A stretch of 64,000 nucleotides of DNA from Callaeas wilsoni. Taxonomy: Eukaryota > Chordata > Aves > Passeriformes > Callaeidae. Below are positions 49,050 through 62,379 of this stretch, in pieces. The DNA lies in assembly GCA_013398955.1 (NCBI GenBank), contig VWPU01011884.1, positions 303,469 to 367,468 of the forward strand, in the 5' to 3' direction. Numbering within the stretch: the stretch's first letter is position 1; the number at the start of each line of letters is the position of its first letter. The position numbers were made by a program, and so were the translations under genes. The notes under the pieces are model-generated. The model did no database searches. It was not told the origin of the DNA and was given only the letters and a program-made list of their open reading frames with translations.

Positions 49050-49560
49050 ACACATGCCACTGATGTCTTTACACTGTTGTAAGCCAGCTCAGACCATCGG
49101 AATGCTGATCACCGACAACAAGAGATTGTGCGGCGGTAATTCTCTCTTTCTCCCGCTCAGATACAAACAAGCACTGGGAAAATTATTCATGCATATAGAC
49201 CAACAAAGCAGAGATGGGAGATTTGCGATGTCATGCAGTGAGATCATGTGACAAACGTTAAAATAAAACCCCCAAGCCTTCACCCTTTGAGACTTTGTAA
49301 AATAACCAATTTATCCCTCTGAATGTAGCAGCCAACGTGTCTTATCACGCTGGTGGAAATCATGGCCATTTTAGTATTGCTGCGCTGATTAATGAGACCG
49401 TGGAGCACATGCTAAACAAAGAAACACAACAATTACACAATTACCAAATTGCTAAAGCTATGAGACAAAAGTCCTCATTGAGATTTTTTTACGGCTCTGC
49501 TTATTCCTAACAGGCCTCAAGCGAGTTAAATATACTTCTTAATTAACTCAGAGAAAAGGT
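49050..49560. promoter_or_regulatory. candidate conserved non-coding element (strongest in the window)
   Basis: About 500 bp are repeat-free and free of long open frames. They are dense in retained CpGs (ATCGGAAT, ACCGACAAC, TGCGGCGGTAATTC, AACGTGTC, TCACGCTGG, CTGCGCTG, ACCGTGG, ACGGCTC, AGCGAG). They are also dense in TAAT-type words (GATTAATGAG, CAATTACACAATTACC, CTTAATTAACTC). This combination is typical of developmental enhancers in gene deserts. It is an inference; alignment to other birds and reptiles would decide. Confidence 0.35.
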
Positions 49561-51429
49561 GTGCCATGAAGCCATAGACAGATTTTTACCCAAGCACATA
49601 CAGAATTTTTGGATATCGTGGAGGTGCCCTGTTTCCACTTTAAATCAAATTTCATTTGCTGTTTAAAAAAACCAAACAAACAAAACAAAGCAAACAACAA
49701 ACCAGAGAATAAACTCAACAGCAAGAACTTATGTGTGGTTGGAGGTGTACCTAGAACAGCTGTTATGTTAGCTGTGCAAAGGAGTAAAGCACCAGCTCCT
49801 TGGAAGTTGTCCCAGATATCACTTCAAGGTTTGTTCTTCAAGATCTCTGCAGGGGAGAAAGTAAGTCCTTTCATCACTGACAATTATGGAGTGCTTTGTT
49901 AGTATTGTGGCAGATGTCCACTGATCTAGAAATACACATCCACACAGATCAATAAAGCCTGCCATGATACAGAGCACATTGGTGGGATGGCACCACAGAA
50001 CAGCCTCTCTGCTGAGAACAGCCCCTCAGTGCACTAGAGTGAGTCTGACTCTTGTACTTGTAAGCAGGTAAGGAGAAAAATGAAATTTTTACCTTTGTGC
50101 TAGGGAAATGAAACTGGGATTTTGTGTTTACGTCTAATGACTATGCTCTTCAAACAATGGTGGAAACTTTTGAGCTGTGTTGATGCCCCGTCTTGTAAGA
50201 AGGCAGCACCTGCTCAACACATCACACAGGCAGAGCATATAGCTTAGAAAACCTTCCCAATGAAATGCCAAGAGTTTTTGCCCAATGTTCTATTCATAGA
50301 TCTATATGAATTAGCAGATTTCTTGAAAATGCAGAATAAAGTTGTTTGGTGTGGTAGGTTGTTTGGGGGTTTTTTATTCATTAGTTTTATCCTGTAACAA
50401 CTGCTAGATCAAACAATTTAATGTATGGGAGGTCTTCTACTGTGATGGCTGTAGCATGAGAGTGTTTTCCTTTGGCAGGAGAAAAAGAATAAAAATTAAT
50501 GAAATTTATGACTAGGTATCTACTCAGGAAATATAGCTACAGGTGACTAATGAAAACACGTTTTCAATTGCAGAGTATTGCAGTAGCTTTTGTCTCCTAC
50601 CTGCAGCTCTGCAGTGCTTTATTATTATCATCAAGCATCATTGTCAGAATATTCCAGTACTTGGTACATACCAATTCTTAAAATCAACAGCTAAGAAATT
50701 AAATGTACAAAAGATGTTATAGCCAAAAACAGATAAGTAAATGTGTTCTGGAGAATGGATGATGATCTATTGATTGAATTTTTATGATTACATTATATTC
50801 AATTCCAGTAGATAGATCTTATTTCTGAAAATATCTTCAGCTGAAGATAAACTGTGAGTCTGTCATGTTGTTTTCAACATTGCCACTCTCCTTTTTTTTC
50901 CCCTGCCCTGCATCAGCATTCCCTCACTCCATGTGTTCTGTTTGATCCCTATTGCTCTGCTCAGTGTCTTGTGCATAAAAGAGAGTGGGAAGCTTTGGTC
51001 ACTCCACTGTTCTTTCCCCACTGCCTCTAGCTGCAATACAATTCCATTTTGGAGTGTTCATTCAAGAGGACAGGAATAAACATTGACTGCTTTTTAATGT
51101 CTCTTTGATGCTCCTATCTGGCAATTTAAAAATTCACCTGGAATTATAACTGATGAATTCATCTTGATAACACCCCAGGAATGACTCTCACCTCTTTAGA
51201 ACTCCGGAACATGAGCCTATGTTAGTTTGTCAACATGGTTGCAGTGATAAAGCTGCACAACTAATTTACTACGGCAAGAAATTAAATATTTAGAATGGCG
51301 AATGAATGACATTATTAGACTTTTCACTGATGTCATAATATTCCTTTAAGCAGTGTTCACAGTATTTATAGACATTAATAGTCAGTAGGTCCATTCACTG
51401 GGTATTTCCCAGTTGCCTGATTTACAGTG
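49561..51429. other. unique non-coding sequence
   Basis: AT-rich, with an (AAACAAAC)-like patch near 49668-49700. No gene or clear interspersed repeat is seen. Confidence 0.5.
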
Positions 51430-52012
51430 GAAGCCCAAAGAGTTCTACGGTATTCTAGACATCTTTTAATGGGTGCTGAGTTTTGAGACATAAGCACTTC
51501 CCTCCATCTGTTTTCTGTTGCCCTGTTGATAACAGCCAGTGATGCAGTGACCTCAGTGCTGCCAGGGCATGATGGCTCCTGTCCAGCCTGCTGTCCATCA
51601 GTGCGTCCAGGCACCTGTCCATAGAGCTGGCCCCTTGCATTCAGGCACAAGCCTGTAGTGTTGTAAGGGGCATTTTATTCCCCAGCACACAGCCCAGTAT
51701 TTGTCCCTGTTGTATTTCACATGGTTCTTTTTGGCCCGCTTCTCCAGCTTGCCTGGGTACCTCAGAATGGGACTCCTCTCCTTGAGCACAGCAAGTGGTC
51801 CTCTCAACTTGTTGTCACCTGAACACTTGGTAAGACTGGCATCCATCATCTCCTCCACACCATTACTAACGATGTTAAAGAGTTCAGTCCCTCACAGAGA
51901 GCCTGGCAGTTCTCCACTGGTCACCAGCCTGAAGGCAAAGCTTGACCTGTTAACCGCTATCTTCTGAGCCTGCACATTCTACACTTATTTTCATCCATCC
52001 AGTTTTCTGTCC
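51430..52012 (-). mobile_element. old CR1 LINE fragment (reverse transcriptase C-terminal part)
   Basis: Read on the minus strand from 52012, landmarks of CR1 ORF2 follow in order. First comes a K-L-D-G piece (for NWLDGRAQR). Next is LVTSGELPGSL (for PVTSGVPQGSVL), then EEMMDASLTKCSGDNKLRG (for the segment ending KFADDTKLGG). After a Lys-rich stretch, a DSRLDRS piece (for VDSRLNMS) precedes nucleotide matches to the REVIVPLYSAL and HLEYC-FW segments. The catalytic ADD motif is degraded to SGD, and several stops and frameshifts interrupt it, so it is inactive. Both 5' and 3' ends of the element are missing. It looks clearly older than the copy at 57225-57967. Confidence 0.78.
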
Positions 52013-55000
52013 ACCTGGTTAAGTCTGGGTGATAATTTTCAGATCTTTATAACATAAAAAAATTAGAGACAGACCTCAAAATTGTGAAAACACTAAACCT
52101 TTTACTGTCATGATTTTCTCACCATTCTTTTTCAATGAGTGAGAATATACATAAAAGAATTTGTTTCTGAACTTCTATGAAACTATAACTTTCCTTGGAG
52201 AGGTGTCCTTGCAACTGACTTCAAGTTCCCATAAGCTCAGGGGAAAAAAAGGGGGAAAGAAAGTAAAGAGATAAAAACTTTAGAGAGCTTAATTACACTT
52301 TCCTATAACATATTTATAGTTGCCAGATGAGCACTCTCAGAACTAATTTTAACACCTTATTTGAATATATATTTCAACCCGAATTAACCAAAGGCATTAA
52401 TCTTCTACACATATACATAAATCCAGACTGCAATTCTTTTAACTTTTTTCTTTTATTATAATTTAACACTGTTCTTAATATAAAATATCATAAGACTATT
52501 GGTTACACTTTTCCATTTGCAAAACAAAAAATATTCCACAATTCAAAAGCATTCTAAATGTTTTACCTGTAATTTTTAATTAAAATGCCCAAGTATAACT
52601 CAGAAAATAACCCTGCCTTCAAAAAGGGATGAAATGCACAAGATCACATCTGTAAAAGTGAACATACTTGAGAAAGTATGAGAATTTAAAAAAAAAAAAA
52701 AGGATGATCTTTATGGATGTTGTTCTGAAAGCCTAATTAGAGCAAGAAACAGACACATCAAATACTTTTGGTAACCCCTTCTCTCCGCCTCCCTCCAATT
52801 CAAAGCAGCTTCCTTCTCCACTCCAACATGAGCCTGAAGGACAAGCACACAGCAATTCCTTCTTCATCTCTCACACATCAATAACTGCCCAAATCTTTAC
52901 TCTTAACTAACTGAAGATGAAGTTTTCTAGAATGAAAGCACCCTGTTCCTTCAGCTGATCACACATCTCCACTTGAGTCCTCCTTAGTTCTGTTCTTCTG
53001 AGAAGGAGAATATTAGATGATCTCTAATAATTAATCTCAGATCATGGTCATAAATGCAAAGCAGCTGCAGCAGTTAAAGACATTGCCACCCCACATCAGT
53101 GACTCTGGTCAGGGTCAGGGCAAAGCAGGAGAGACTAGCTCAGTAAAAATCCTGGCACTGAACTGAAGTGAAAGTCTCTGAGTACTTGCTCTGTGCGTTG
53201 TGATGTCTCACCTGGGGGCAACCATGAGCAGGAAGAAGTGGTAATTTCTTCAACTGTGACAGCAGCTTTATGAGCACACCCAAGTTTAAGGATGTTGTGG
53301 ACAGGTTCTGTCAAGTACAGCTGGAGCAACTCAAGATGCTACAGGAGTAACTACAGGGCAAAAAGATGTAAACAGACACCGAGGTCAATAGCAGTTTAGG
53401 AGATTCTCCCAAGCAATGAGTTTTAATCAGCTGAGGACTGCAGTGTGTTTACCAGCATGTAAGGAGAAAAGAGACAGCTGGGCATGGCCACCCCAATAGG
53501 CTACTACTAAAGGCCTCACAACAGTTTTACCAAGGTTTTAAGTCTCTCAGTGCTGTTGTCAGAAACAGCTGGCAAAAAATCCTGAAATTTGTAGTAATCC
53601 TGGTGGGGTTATTTTTGTTCTATAATCACAATCATATAAACACAAAAAGGTTTTTTGAGTTTTGCTGTTTGTGTTTTAGGATCCTTTTTCTGTGAAGTTT
53701 TTTTTTCTCCCAGGTGGTATTCTCTTTGTAAGGTATATTTTGAAAAATTTAATGATAACCTGAAAAACCAGAGAGCCAAACACCACTAAGCAGAACTAGG
53801 TAGTTCATTCTGGGAATGGTCATTGGAAAGAAGTGCATATTTATCTTTGAATTTCTTGTATTGGATTTTTTATACTCAGGGGTACTTAAAACCACAAGTG
53901 TTTTTTATGGCACACAGAGATATCTCTTCTAAAGGGAAGAAGGGATTGTAGAACAGTTATATTGAAAGGTGGCAACTGAGACATGGCTGTTTGTAATTGA
54001 TTTTCATAAGGTTTAAAAAACAAGCTTGGCAAGACTCTGTAAATGCAGCAAAATGCACAGCACCTAGTGGAGTAGTTCCCTCTCTCTGTGAAATAAAGAA
54101 GCTACCCTCAGACCTGATAACAGCTAATATGAAATTGCACTCTGACATGTAATAAATCCATCCATTAAGAGGGTAAAGAGAGCTCAGATTTCGAAAACTA
54201 AGAATACTGCAGAATGCTCTGTCAGTCTCATGTTGGACAGGATTTGATTTACTTTTATGACACCACATAAAGAAGTAGTAGGTTATAAAGCTTTCAGAGC
54301 CCTAGCATAGGTGGCAGAGCCTTTATGCCCTCTCTGCTCAAGTGGATGAGAAACAGATGCCACAACTCTTTCCTACACACTCTCCTCTGTGTCAAAAACT
54401 GTCAGAGGAGTAGAGGAATGAGCTGCTTGCCCACTGCTTTGTAAAGCTAACATATTTGTTTTGGCCACAGCCTGTTCAGAGATATAAGAACACAAGTGGA
54501 CACAGATCTGACTTCCAGCAGTAGCTTTTAATCCTTTGCAAACAGTGAAATTATAGGCACCAAGTTTATTCTAGCTGAAAACTGTTTATTAGGAAAGTAT
54601 GACTTAATATGCAGTTAAATTTTCTTTCAGTCTGACAGAGGTTTCAATCTTCATCTAGCAACTCCTTCACTGGAGGGTAGACTGAAGATTTTACTAAGTT
54701 ACATGCTTCAGTTATTGCCAGGAAAGATAAAGGCACAGTGGAAGAGCTATGTCAAATAGCTGCAGGTGGTCACGAAATTTATGAACAAAAATATTTTCAA
54801 GCTTTGATTCTATAAGGAAACAGCTGAACAGAACTTTTTGGTACTTTTTGGTACTTTTGGAAAGGAATGCATGGAGGAAAACAAAGGTTTTTTCCTGTAA
54901 GGATGACCTCTCAGCTGTCAAAAAGTGTTTACCTGCTGGATGTTACACTTGTTAAGCATATAGAATGCAATGCAATGCTTCCACAGTCCCCACAGTGCTT

Positions 55001-55129
55001 CTCTCTGTGTGCAGTAAAAGGGGACATGAACATATTGTACAAAACGTTAAATAACTAAAAATGCCCCAGAAAATTAATGGGAATCAGAGGGAAGAGAGTT
55101 CTTGATCCACATGAATGTGCACAGCGAAA
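52013..55129. other. unique AT-rich non-coding sequence
   Basis: No gene is recognised. An A-run lies at 52688-52701 and a 10-bp tandem motif at 54833-54859. The 103-codon minus-strand frame at 53957-54268 has no family signature. Confidence 0.5.
54833..54859. repeat. three tandem copies of a 10-bp unit
   Basis: ACTTTTTGGT, ACTTTTTGGT and a shortened ACTTTTGG follow each other, as in a replication-slippage duplication. Confidence 0.85.
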
Positions 55130-55520
55130 GTGTAGATAAATTTGGATTAGCAAGCAAAACTGAACCCTGTTGTTAAATAGCACTTGATTCCATTAGACTG
55201 TGTCGGATTGTTAAAAATGCTAACATTATGTGTGACTATTCATTTTCATCACCTGCTCTTGATTAATCCAGTCCTAAATGGCATCTGTGGACCCTGCCAT
55301 CTCATACTACTTAATTAAATTAGCAACACATTTGTCTCCCCCGTTTTCCTATCAAAGGGTTGTGCTCAGGAGAAATAAAACCTTTGTTCACTGCATCTCC
55401 GTATAATTTACACTCCTTTTTCCCTTTTTCCTCCAGCTCCTGGCTCAGATGCTAAATTGTAACTGGTAATAGGGAGCTATTAGGTCTAGTGAAGCATGTC
55501 AAAGAAGTCAGTAGAAAACC
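55130..55520. promoter_or_regulatory. candidate conserved non-coding element
   Basis: Repeat-free sequence with homeodomain-type words (CTTGATTAATCCAG, ACTTAATTAAATTAGC), a few retained CpGs (GTCGGATTG, CCCCCGTTTTCC, CTCCGTATAA) and no meaningful open frame. Inference from texture only. Confidence 0.3.
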
Positions 55521-57224
55521 AGACCTGAAAGGAGGCCTCAGATCTCATAAAACAGGGTCAAGATTCTAGATTCAGGATTACATTGTACCAAGTTTCATTC
55601 GTTTTGCAATTTAAAAAAAAAAAAGCATATCACCTTCACATATATATATTTGGGGCAGAAAGATGGGAGAAAGGCTGAAAGAAAAGAGAGGGAAGAATGC
55701 TGAAACAGGGAGAAAACCTTTTATTTAGGGTTTTGGTTTTTTTCCCAAGAAGGTAAAAAATATAATTGTCAATAACAGGGACCCATGTCCGAGTAATGGG
55801 GCACAGTGCATTGGTCTCCAGGATAAAGAATTAATACAATTTACACTGCTATAAAACAGTACCAAAAATTACTATCATACTGGATGATAGGTGGTCAGAA
55901 AATATATTCTGTGTGAAAACAAAGCATCCACCTTACAATTAATCGCAATCTTCATTTGTGAATTAATATCATCTTCTATGTAGTTTCTCATGTAGTTTCC
56001 TCCAAACTTTGTTCCTCATTTTTCAAAAGTGAAAAATCCTTTCATGCCCACCAGTCCCTAGGGCAACTTGTGGTATGTGTTACATGTCAACCAGACAAGG
56101 ACATCCTAAACACCAGCAACTGGTTCTTAGGTTCTTCTTTGTTTTTTTCCAGTGGATATGAGTGGAGACTGAGATAGGGAGTACTTCTGTTCTGGGTTGC
56201 AAGTGAGCTGCAGAAGTCAGGCTGGCAGGAGTGTGCCACAGCCTCTGCCACGTTCCTCATCTAGTTATCCCTTCACTAAAAGTCTTTTTCCATGCTGAGA
56301 TGGGAACCTAGAGGGTTGCAGATCTTTCTTCAGCCATCCTTGCCCTCTTGTAAGTAAGCTCTCTGCAAGCAAAGGATGAAGAACCTGACAGTGCTGAGAA
56401 CGGGACACCTTCATCTCTCCGTGCCACTGCTCCCTGTTTGGAAATTACCCATCCAAGAAGTAAAGTGACAAATTCACTCATATTTGTGAAGCACCCTCAA
56501 TAGGTGTGAAAATGCAGGGTAATCCATGAAGACAATGATGCATTGAGGAACCTGAGACAGGAATAATAAATCGGATCCTGCAAGACACGATGCTCTTCCA
56601 CACTCTCTGCAAAGGTATTCTGTGCCCTTTATTTGGTTTGTGTTCTTCCCATACACACATAGGTGAGAGTCCTGACAAAGAGGTTTCCAGAAAGCTCTTA
56701 CTTCAGGAAGTATCAGTGCTAGCTAACTGTGAGACACTGAAGACAGACAGCTTCTTCAGTGTTTCAGGTCTCTTCCATCTGCAAATATACAGAGAGATGG
56801 CACAAAGCCAGAACACCCAGTAATCCTGATTGATGTTCTTCATTGGGATGCAGAATCTGCATTTTCCAGTTCTCTACATTTTTACCAGTTTGGGTCAGGG
56901 ATGTGAATTTATCTCCTTTGCGTATCCCTCAGCCCTGACTTTGTTAGTATCTTCTGCACCTCCTTGTGTAATAGAAATAGTTACTAGGCCTGAAGAGGAG
57001 CGACTGTCTCCATAGCACACTGTTCTAGAAAGTGGGACTCACATCCTTCGTGAAGTAGGAATGCATTTCCAGTCTTCGACATCACAAGTCCAGAAAGCAG
57101 GCAGTCTGCTCAAAGCTGTGCCTGTTCTTTCTGCTCTATGTGCTTTGAGCACACCCAAAGGCTAACACCCCACCGGTCAAAGAGCCACTCCCCTAAATAA
57201 TCCAAGAATCCTGTTTCAGGGCTG
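55521..57224. other. unique non-coding sequence
   Basis: No gene is recognised. A-run near 55612-55624, TATATATATTT near 55641-55651. Short frames at 56474-56823 overlap on both strands and are not credible. Confidence 0.5.
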
Positions 57225-57967
57225 AACAACGAGCCGAGGCCAATACTACAAGATTCAATAAGGCAGAGTCCCTGGGCCACAAAAACTCCAGGCAGTGCTA
57301 CGGACTGTGGCAGAGTGACTGGAAAGCTGCACAGCGGAAAAGAACCTGGGGGGTGCTGGTCAACATCAGCTGAACATGAGCCAGGGGTGTGTCCAGGTGG
57401 CCAAGAAGGCCAATGGCATCCTGGTCTGTACCAAAACCAGTGTGGCCAGCAAGACTAGGGAAGTGATTGTCCCTTGGCCTCTCACTTAAAGACAGATATT
57501 GAGGTGCTGGAGCATGTCCAGAGAAGGGCAAGAGAACTGGTGGAGGGTCTGGAGAAGGAGTCCTATGAGGAATGACTGAGAGAGATGGGGTTGTTTAGCC
57601 TGGAGAGAAGGAAGGCCCAGGGGTGACCTTACAGCTCTCTACAACTCCCTGAAAGGAGGGTGTAGCCAGGTGGGAGTTGGCCTCTTCTCCCAGGCAGTGG
57701 CAATCGGACGACAGGAAGTAGCCTCAGGCTGCACCAGGTGAGGTTCATATTGGACATCAGGAAGAACTTCTTCACTGAGAGGGTGATCAGACATTGGAAC
57801 AGGCTACCCGGGGAAGCAGTAGAGTCATCATCCCTGGAAGTGTTCAGCAAATGGCTGGATGTAGCACTTAGTTCTATGATTTATTTGGCACAGTGATGTT
57901 TGGTCAGAGGTTGGACTTAATTATCTTGGAGGTCTTTTCCAATCTCAATGCTTCCATAATTCTATGA
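57225..57967 (+). mobile_element. CR1 LINE, 5'-truncated, with intact 3' end
   Basis: About 740 bp of the 3' part of a CR1 retrotransposon. The first part encodes the ORF2 C-terminus: TRFNKAES and CYGLWQSDW (for the R-F-N-K-A-K and R-Y-R-L-G-E-E-W pattern). After that come KKANGILVC, then an ERLGLFSLEKRR-like segment at about 57575-57615, and GGCSQVGVGLFSQAV (in this copy with a base change making the reading discontinuous). A FILDIRKNFFTERV-like block and RLPGEAVESSSLEVFS follow. The 3' untranslated part ends AGGTCTTTTCCAATCTCAATG then ATTCTATGA, the typical avian CR1 terminus. In-frame stops and small indels make it inactive. 5' truncation is the normal outcome of CR1 target-primed reverse transcription. 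Confidence 0.93.
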
Positions 57968-58559
57968 AATTCCTGGCAGAACAAAAACCTGAACAGTTCT
58001 GCACATGCCAGCCTGTGAAAACACCAGTACTGACTAGAGGGCTAAAGCATCTCTGTAAACTTGTGGAAACTGACTGCCTAAAGTGTGAGACAGAAATATG
58101 TAAGCACCTCTCTCATCAAAATGTGAATGGCTTCTCTTGGAGAAGAATTTGGAAGAAATTTGAAAAACAATTGATGATAACTTCCCTAACCACTATCTCC
58201 TCTATCTACTGAATAAAAGAAAGAACAAGTGTATTCAAGTAATTTTATAGTGATCATCTACTTAACTGTGTCATAATTTATATGCACAGGCAGATTAAGT
58301 TTTTTTCTGTGCAGCCTTGACCTTGGCATTTTCTATTTTCTAGGTGCTTCATTTTTAATAATAATTTTTTTTTAGTTTGATGATTGCTGAGTGCATAGTA
58401 ACAAATGATGTCAATAAGAATCTTGAAGAAAAATACAGAGCTTTCATCAGAACAAAGGAGTGATGCATCTTTAAAACTCTATTTTTTAAAATGTGATTAA
58501 GTTGCTCCTTTTTGCAAAAGTGCATTTGGTGCTGCTGCAAGTATATGTTTTCCATTTAA
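57968..58559. other. unique non-coding sequence
   Basis: AT-rich, nothing recognised. An 82-codon frame at 57964-58212 begins in the CR1 tail and has no domain. Confidence 0.5.
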
Positions 58560-59030
58560 GTCTTCTCATATCGAGGTGACATGCACAATCAATCATCCTG
58601 GTGACATTGTAGCAAAGCAGAAATTATTGATGCTTACTAGCTGCAGAATCATAAATAAGGAAATGGAAATTGATACTTAATTGATAAAGTACTTTCCTTT
58701 CCACTTAGTAAGCTTTCTAATTGCTTTAGAGAAAGACAAATAATGCTTATGAATGCATGTGGATGAACTCACAGAAATACAGGGTAAAAAAACCCCAAAA
58801 CATCAACCAACTTTTCATGTGGTCTTTGTTTTTCAAAAGAATCCCAAAGGGCCTTTCCTGTGTACTTTCTCTCCTCTGCACATTAAGGATAAATTCCAAT
58901 TATTTGGCTAACCCATTTTTTATTTAAGTCACTGCTTTTGTTAGTTTATCCTTTATTATGCAAATGTTTGATGCAAAATAAAAGTGCCACATGTTCATCC
59001 TGTTTTGAGCTCTACCAAATACTTGGTAGA
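58560..59030. promoter_or_regulatory. candidate conserved non-coding element
   Basis: Repeat-free sequence with words such as GCACAATCAATCATCC, TACTTAATTGATAAAG, TAAGCTTTCTAATTGC and TTATTATGCAAATG (POU-like). No open frame of note. Its regulatory nature is only inferred. Confidence 0.25.
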
Positions 59031-62000
59031 GATTAAAGCTCCCACTCAGGAAATCATTCCTACTGGGACACTTTTAGATTAATGTTAAAAACATGTATAT
59101 GTTTTGTTTTCCAAAGGGTTGAATTTAAACACATGCCTTCTTTAAATGGCATCTACTGTGGAAACGCAAGCCTAACTCTGTTACTCATATTTGATTTTGA
59201 AAATGAAGAATGTTAAAGATGACGGTAGTGGCTTTATAACTTATAATGAACCATCATAGCCAGGTAACTCTAAAAGGACAGGTGTCCTCTGATATTACCA
59301 AGGGATATTTCCACTAAGTCAGTGAATAGATCAGCTGCAGCTGATGGGTTGAGCATAGCTGCTCCTCAGAGAGCTGCTAGTGCCTTTCAGGTGAGAGACG
59401 AAACAGAGCACATGAATGGTGCTGGTCTTTTTCAGAGAAATTTTTATCAGTGCAGTGCTGTCTGATGTATTGATGCATCTTATATTTTTTCCTGAACTGT
59501 CAACATTTATTCAAACCTAGCTTATTAGGAAACAAACAAAAGTTTATAGACTAAACTGATTTCCAGCTAACACAGAAATTCAAATATGTATGTGTGTATC
59601 TCTTATAGAACAAAGCATCCTGAGAAATAAAATCTGAAACAATATCGAAAAGATAATTATTTCCTTACATCTGTAAAAGGCTTCACTTCTGTGAAGTCTT
59701 CCCCCTCTGCTCCAAGTGAAAAGATAATAGGTAACAAGTGGTCATTTTTGCTGCTCCCCTGTGGATATGCTGTGGCAGAAGTTAATTCTATTTTTATATC
59801 TTCCACCCAAAGAGCATATCTTCACTGGATCAACAAAAGAATTTTTTTCTAATTAATATATTTATCAATCCAAATCTTGCATTATAGGTTGCAAGACTAT
59901 AGACAAGAATATGAAATTTTATGAGTTCAGGAATAACCTTCATTAGAAAGATTTCATAGACACATAAACCACCAGGAAGCTGTATCATGCAGATCTTATC
60001 TGTTGTATAATAAATCAAACAGCTTCCCATTAATTTAAATCTTCTATAAGTGCCTTTTGTGATGTTTCATTTCATATATTCTTGGATTTATTTGAAAATT
60101 AAGAGACAGTGATAGATTTTTAGTTTTTATCCTCAAGGCAGACTTAAAAATATCATAAAACCAACATTAATTAAAATTCATCATCACATGCTTCCATTCA
60201 GAAAAATAGCAGGAATTTGAACACAGGCAAGCAATTGCAAAACCGTAATGCAAAACACTCTGATCATGAAACAGACAGTTATAAAATGAAGGAAGGTGTA
60301 AATCAGAGACAAAGAAAAGCTATAGAAGAGTAAAAGCTAATAACAGTTTTCATGAGAAATCATTATTTCTTAGGAAAAAACAACAGAAAATACTGTGCAC
60401 TACTGTCAACTGCACTATTTATTATTTTAGTTTTATTTTGTTATGGAGAAAGAGGAGTTATTCTGGTGAAAGGTCTATGTTAGAGAGGAAAAATATAGTA
60501 GCTTAATAAAAATCTACATTAGTAGACATGCACATCTGTAAGCAGGTCATATCACAGATATATATAGGTAAGTTTGAAAACTATTTTTTCCTGTGGAAGG
60601 TTATTTAAAGTATTAGAAGATTCTCTAAAGCCAAGGGTATTTGCCGTCCCTTTGTCTGCTGGAAAGTACGGAGAACTGTCACGTTTAGTTTAACAAGCTA
60701 TTTCTGGGTAATACAACTTTACTGGCAAAGTTAACAAATTACATTAAGTGCTGTTCCTGTGTCATATTCTCAGGTGGTAAAAATCATTCTAGTTCTACTA
60801 CTTTGATAGTACTTCACTTAACAGCTAGGACTGGAGGCATGTACAAAATGCAGTTTTACTGGTTATTTCTGGTCTTGTGAGCCTGTGTTTGCCTTACATA
60901 AATAAGAAAAATATTAGCTGCTTCTTGGCAGGAGGTTTGTGAAGAGCAGGGATGTAGCTGTGTGCAATCCTACCCCTGGCTGTCTGAGAAGATGCAGAGC
61001 ATGAAGCAGCTACAGCCACATTGGCCTCCCCAAGAACTCAGCAACTGCCTAAGACATGGCATGCATAAGTGATGGCATGTAAACATACCTCTCTCTCTTT
61101 CAACCTGGTTATGCTTGTATTTTTGCTAAAGTCACTCAATAAACCATATTTTTATTCTCTATCCTATTGATCATAATACACAGCATGCTGTGATATGATG
61201 TTGCACGTCTGTATGTATTTCCCAGCATTGACATTTCCCAGTTGGCAAGCGTTTCCAATAAATGTTGTTTTATCATCTGTTCTTTCACAGCTTGTAAACT
61301 CTAGTCTTCCAGTTTTTCTTAGGGTGCAGCTTGCTGATTGATGCTTTACTTTGTGGAATGTTTTAATTGCAGTTATGTGGCAATCAAATGCTCCCATTCA
61401 GACACAAGCAGGCCTAAGAAAGGCCTCAGAAAATGGTATTTCTTTACAGCTTTCACAGGCTGAGTCCCAAAGTTATCACTACCTTTTCTAGACTTCAGCA
61501 TCCTCTGAAGATCACTTGTGAGGTGCTACATATTTTCCATGCACTAATCAAGACTGCCTCTCCTTCGCTCAGTGGATGTGAGCTCAGCCACACACTCAAC
61601 AATAATAGCCAAGCCACAGGAGCAGTAGTCTGGAGGGTCTCCTGATCATCCAACTCAAAACCTGGTTTTGAGCATCCATACCAAAGATCTAACCAGCCTA
61701 GGCACCCTTCCCAACTGTCCACACAAATACCTTCTCGTGTACTATGGGGGAAGGAGAAAAGGGAAGGAGAGAAGAGGAAGGAAGCCAGGGAATTGGACTG
61801 CCCCCAGCTTTCACCTCAAAATGGAGAAAGGACACAGCCTTAAAGTGCATCTTGGATTCGCAGGTAAGACACAGCCAATATGGAACAGTATCTCTGAAGA
61901 CCTGACACTGAACAAGGAGCCATTAAATAACTTAGGGTGGACTGGACCTCTGATCAATACACTAGGAGATGGCTCAAACTGAGCCTAAGAGTGAGTAAAA

Positions 62001-62379
62001 TACACATGGACTCTACTGTGTCATTGGATCCTACAGCTCTTGTCATTATCTCTGGCGGCATTTTCTTTAACCTTTAGATCATGGGGAAAATTGCTACCCC
62101 AGGCATGGTGGAGATCTGCTCACAGGCACAGCAGGACTTGTTTGTCATAATTTTTGGTCTGGAATGATCTTCTCTGAGGATGGAAACAGAAAGGACATTT
62201 GGCTCAAAACTGGTCAGAACTTTGCATCAGACTCACACTGACACCATTCCTGATTTCATGTTCTTGGAGGGCCAACTCAACAGAGAGCTTCAATCTTGAA
62301 CATCATTGGTGATGATAGCCTAACCAACTCCTGAAGTAACCATCTTGCAAACAAGCTGAATCATTTAAATCCCTAAATT
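59031..62379. other. unique AT-rich non-coding sequence
   Basis: No gene is recognised. A purine-rich GGAAGGAGAAAAGGG tract lies near 61745-61785. Part of 62190-62379 may be an unrecognisable upstream portion of the CR1 tail that follows. Confidence 0.5.
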
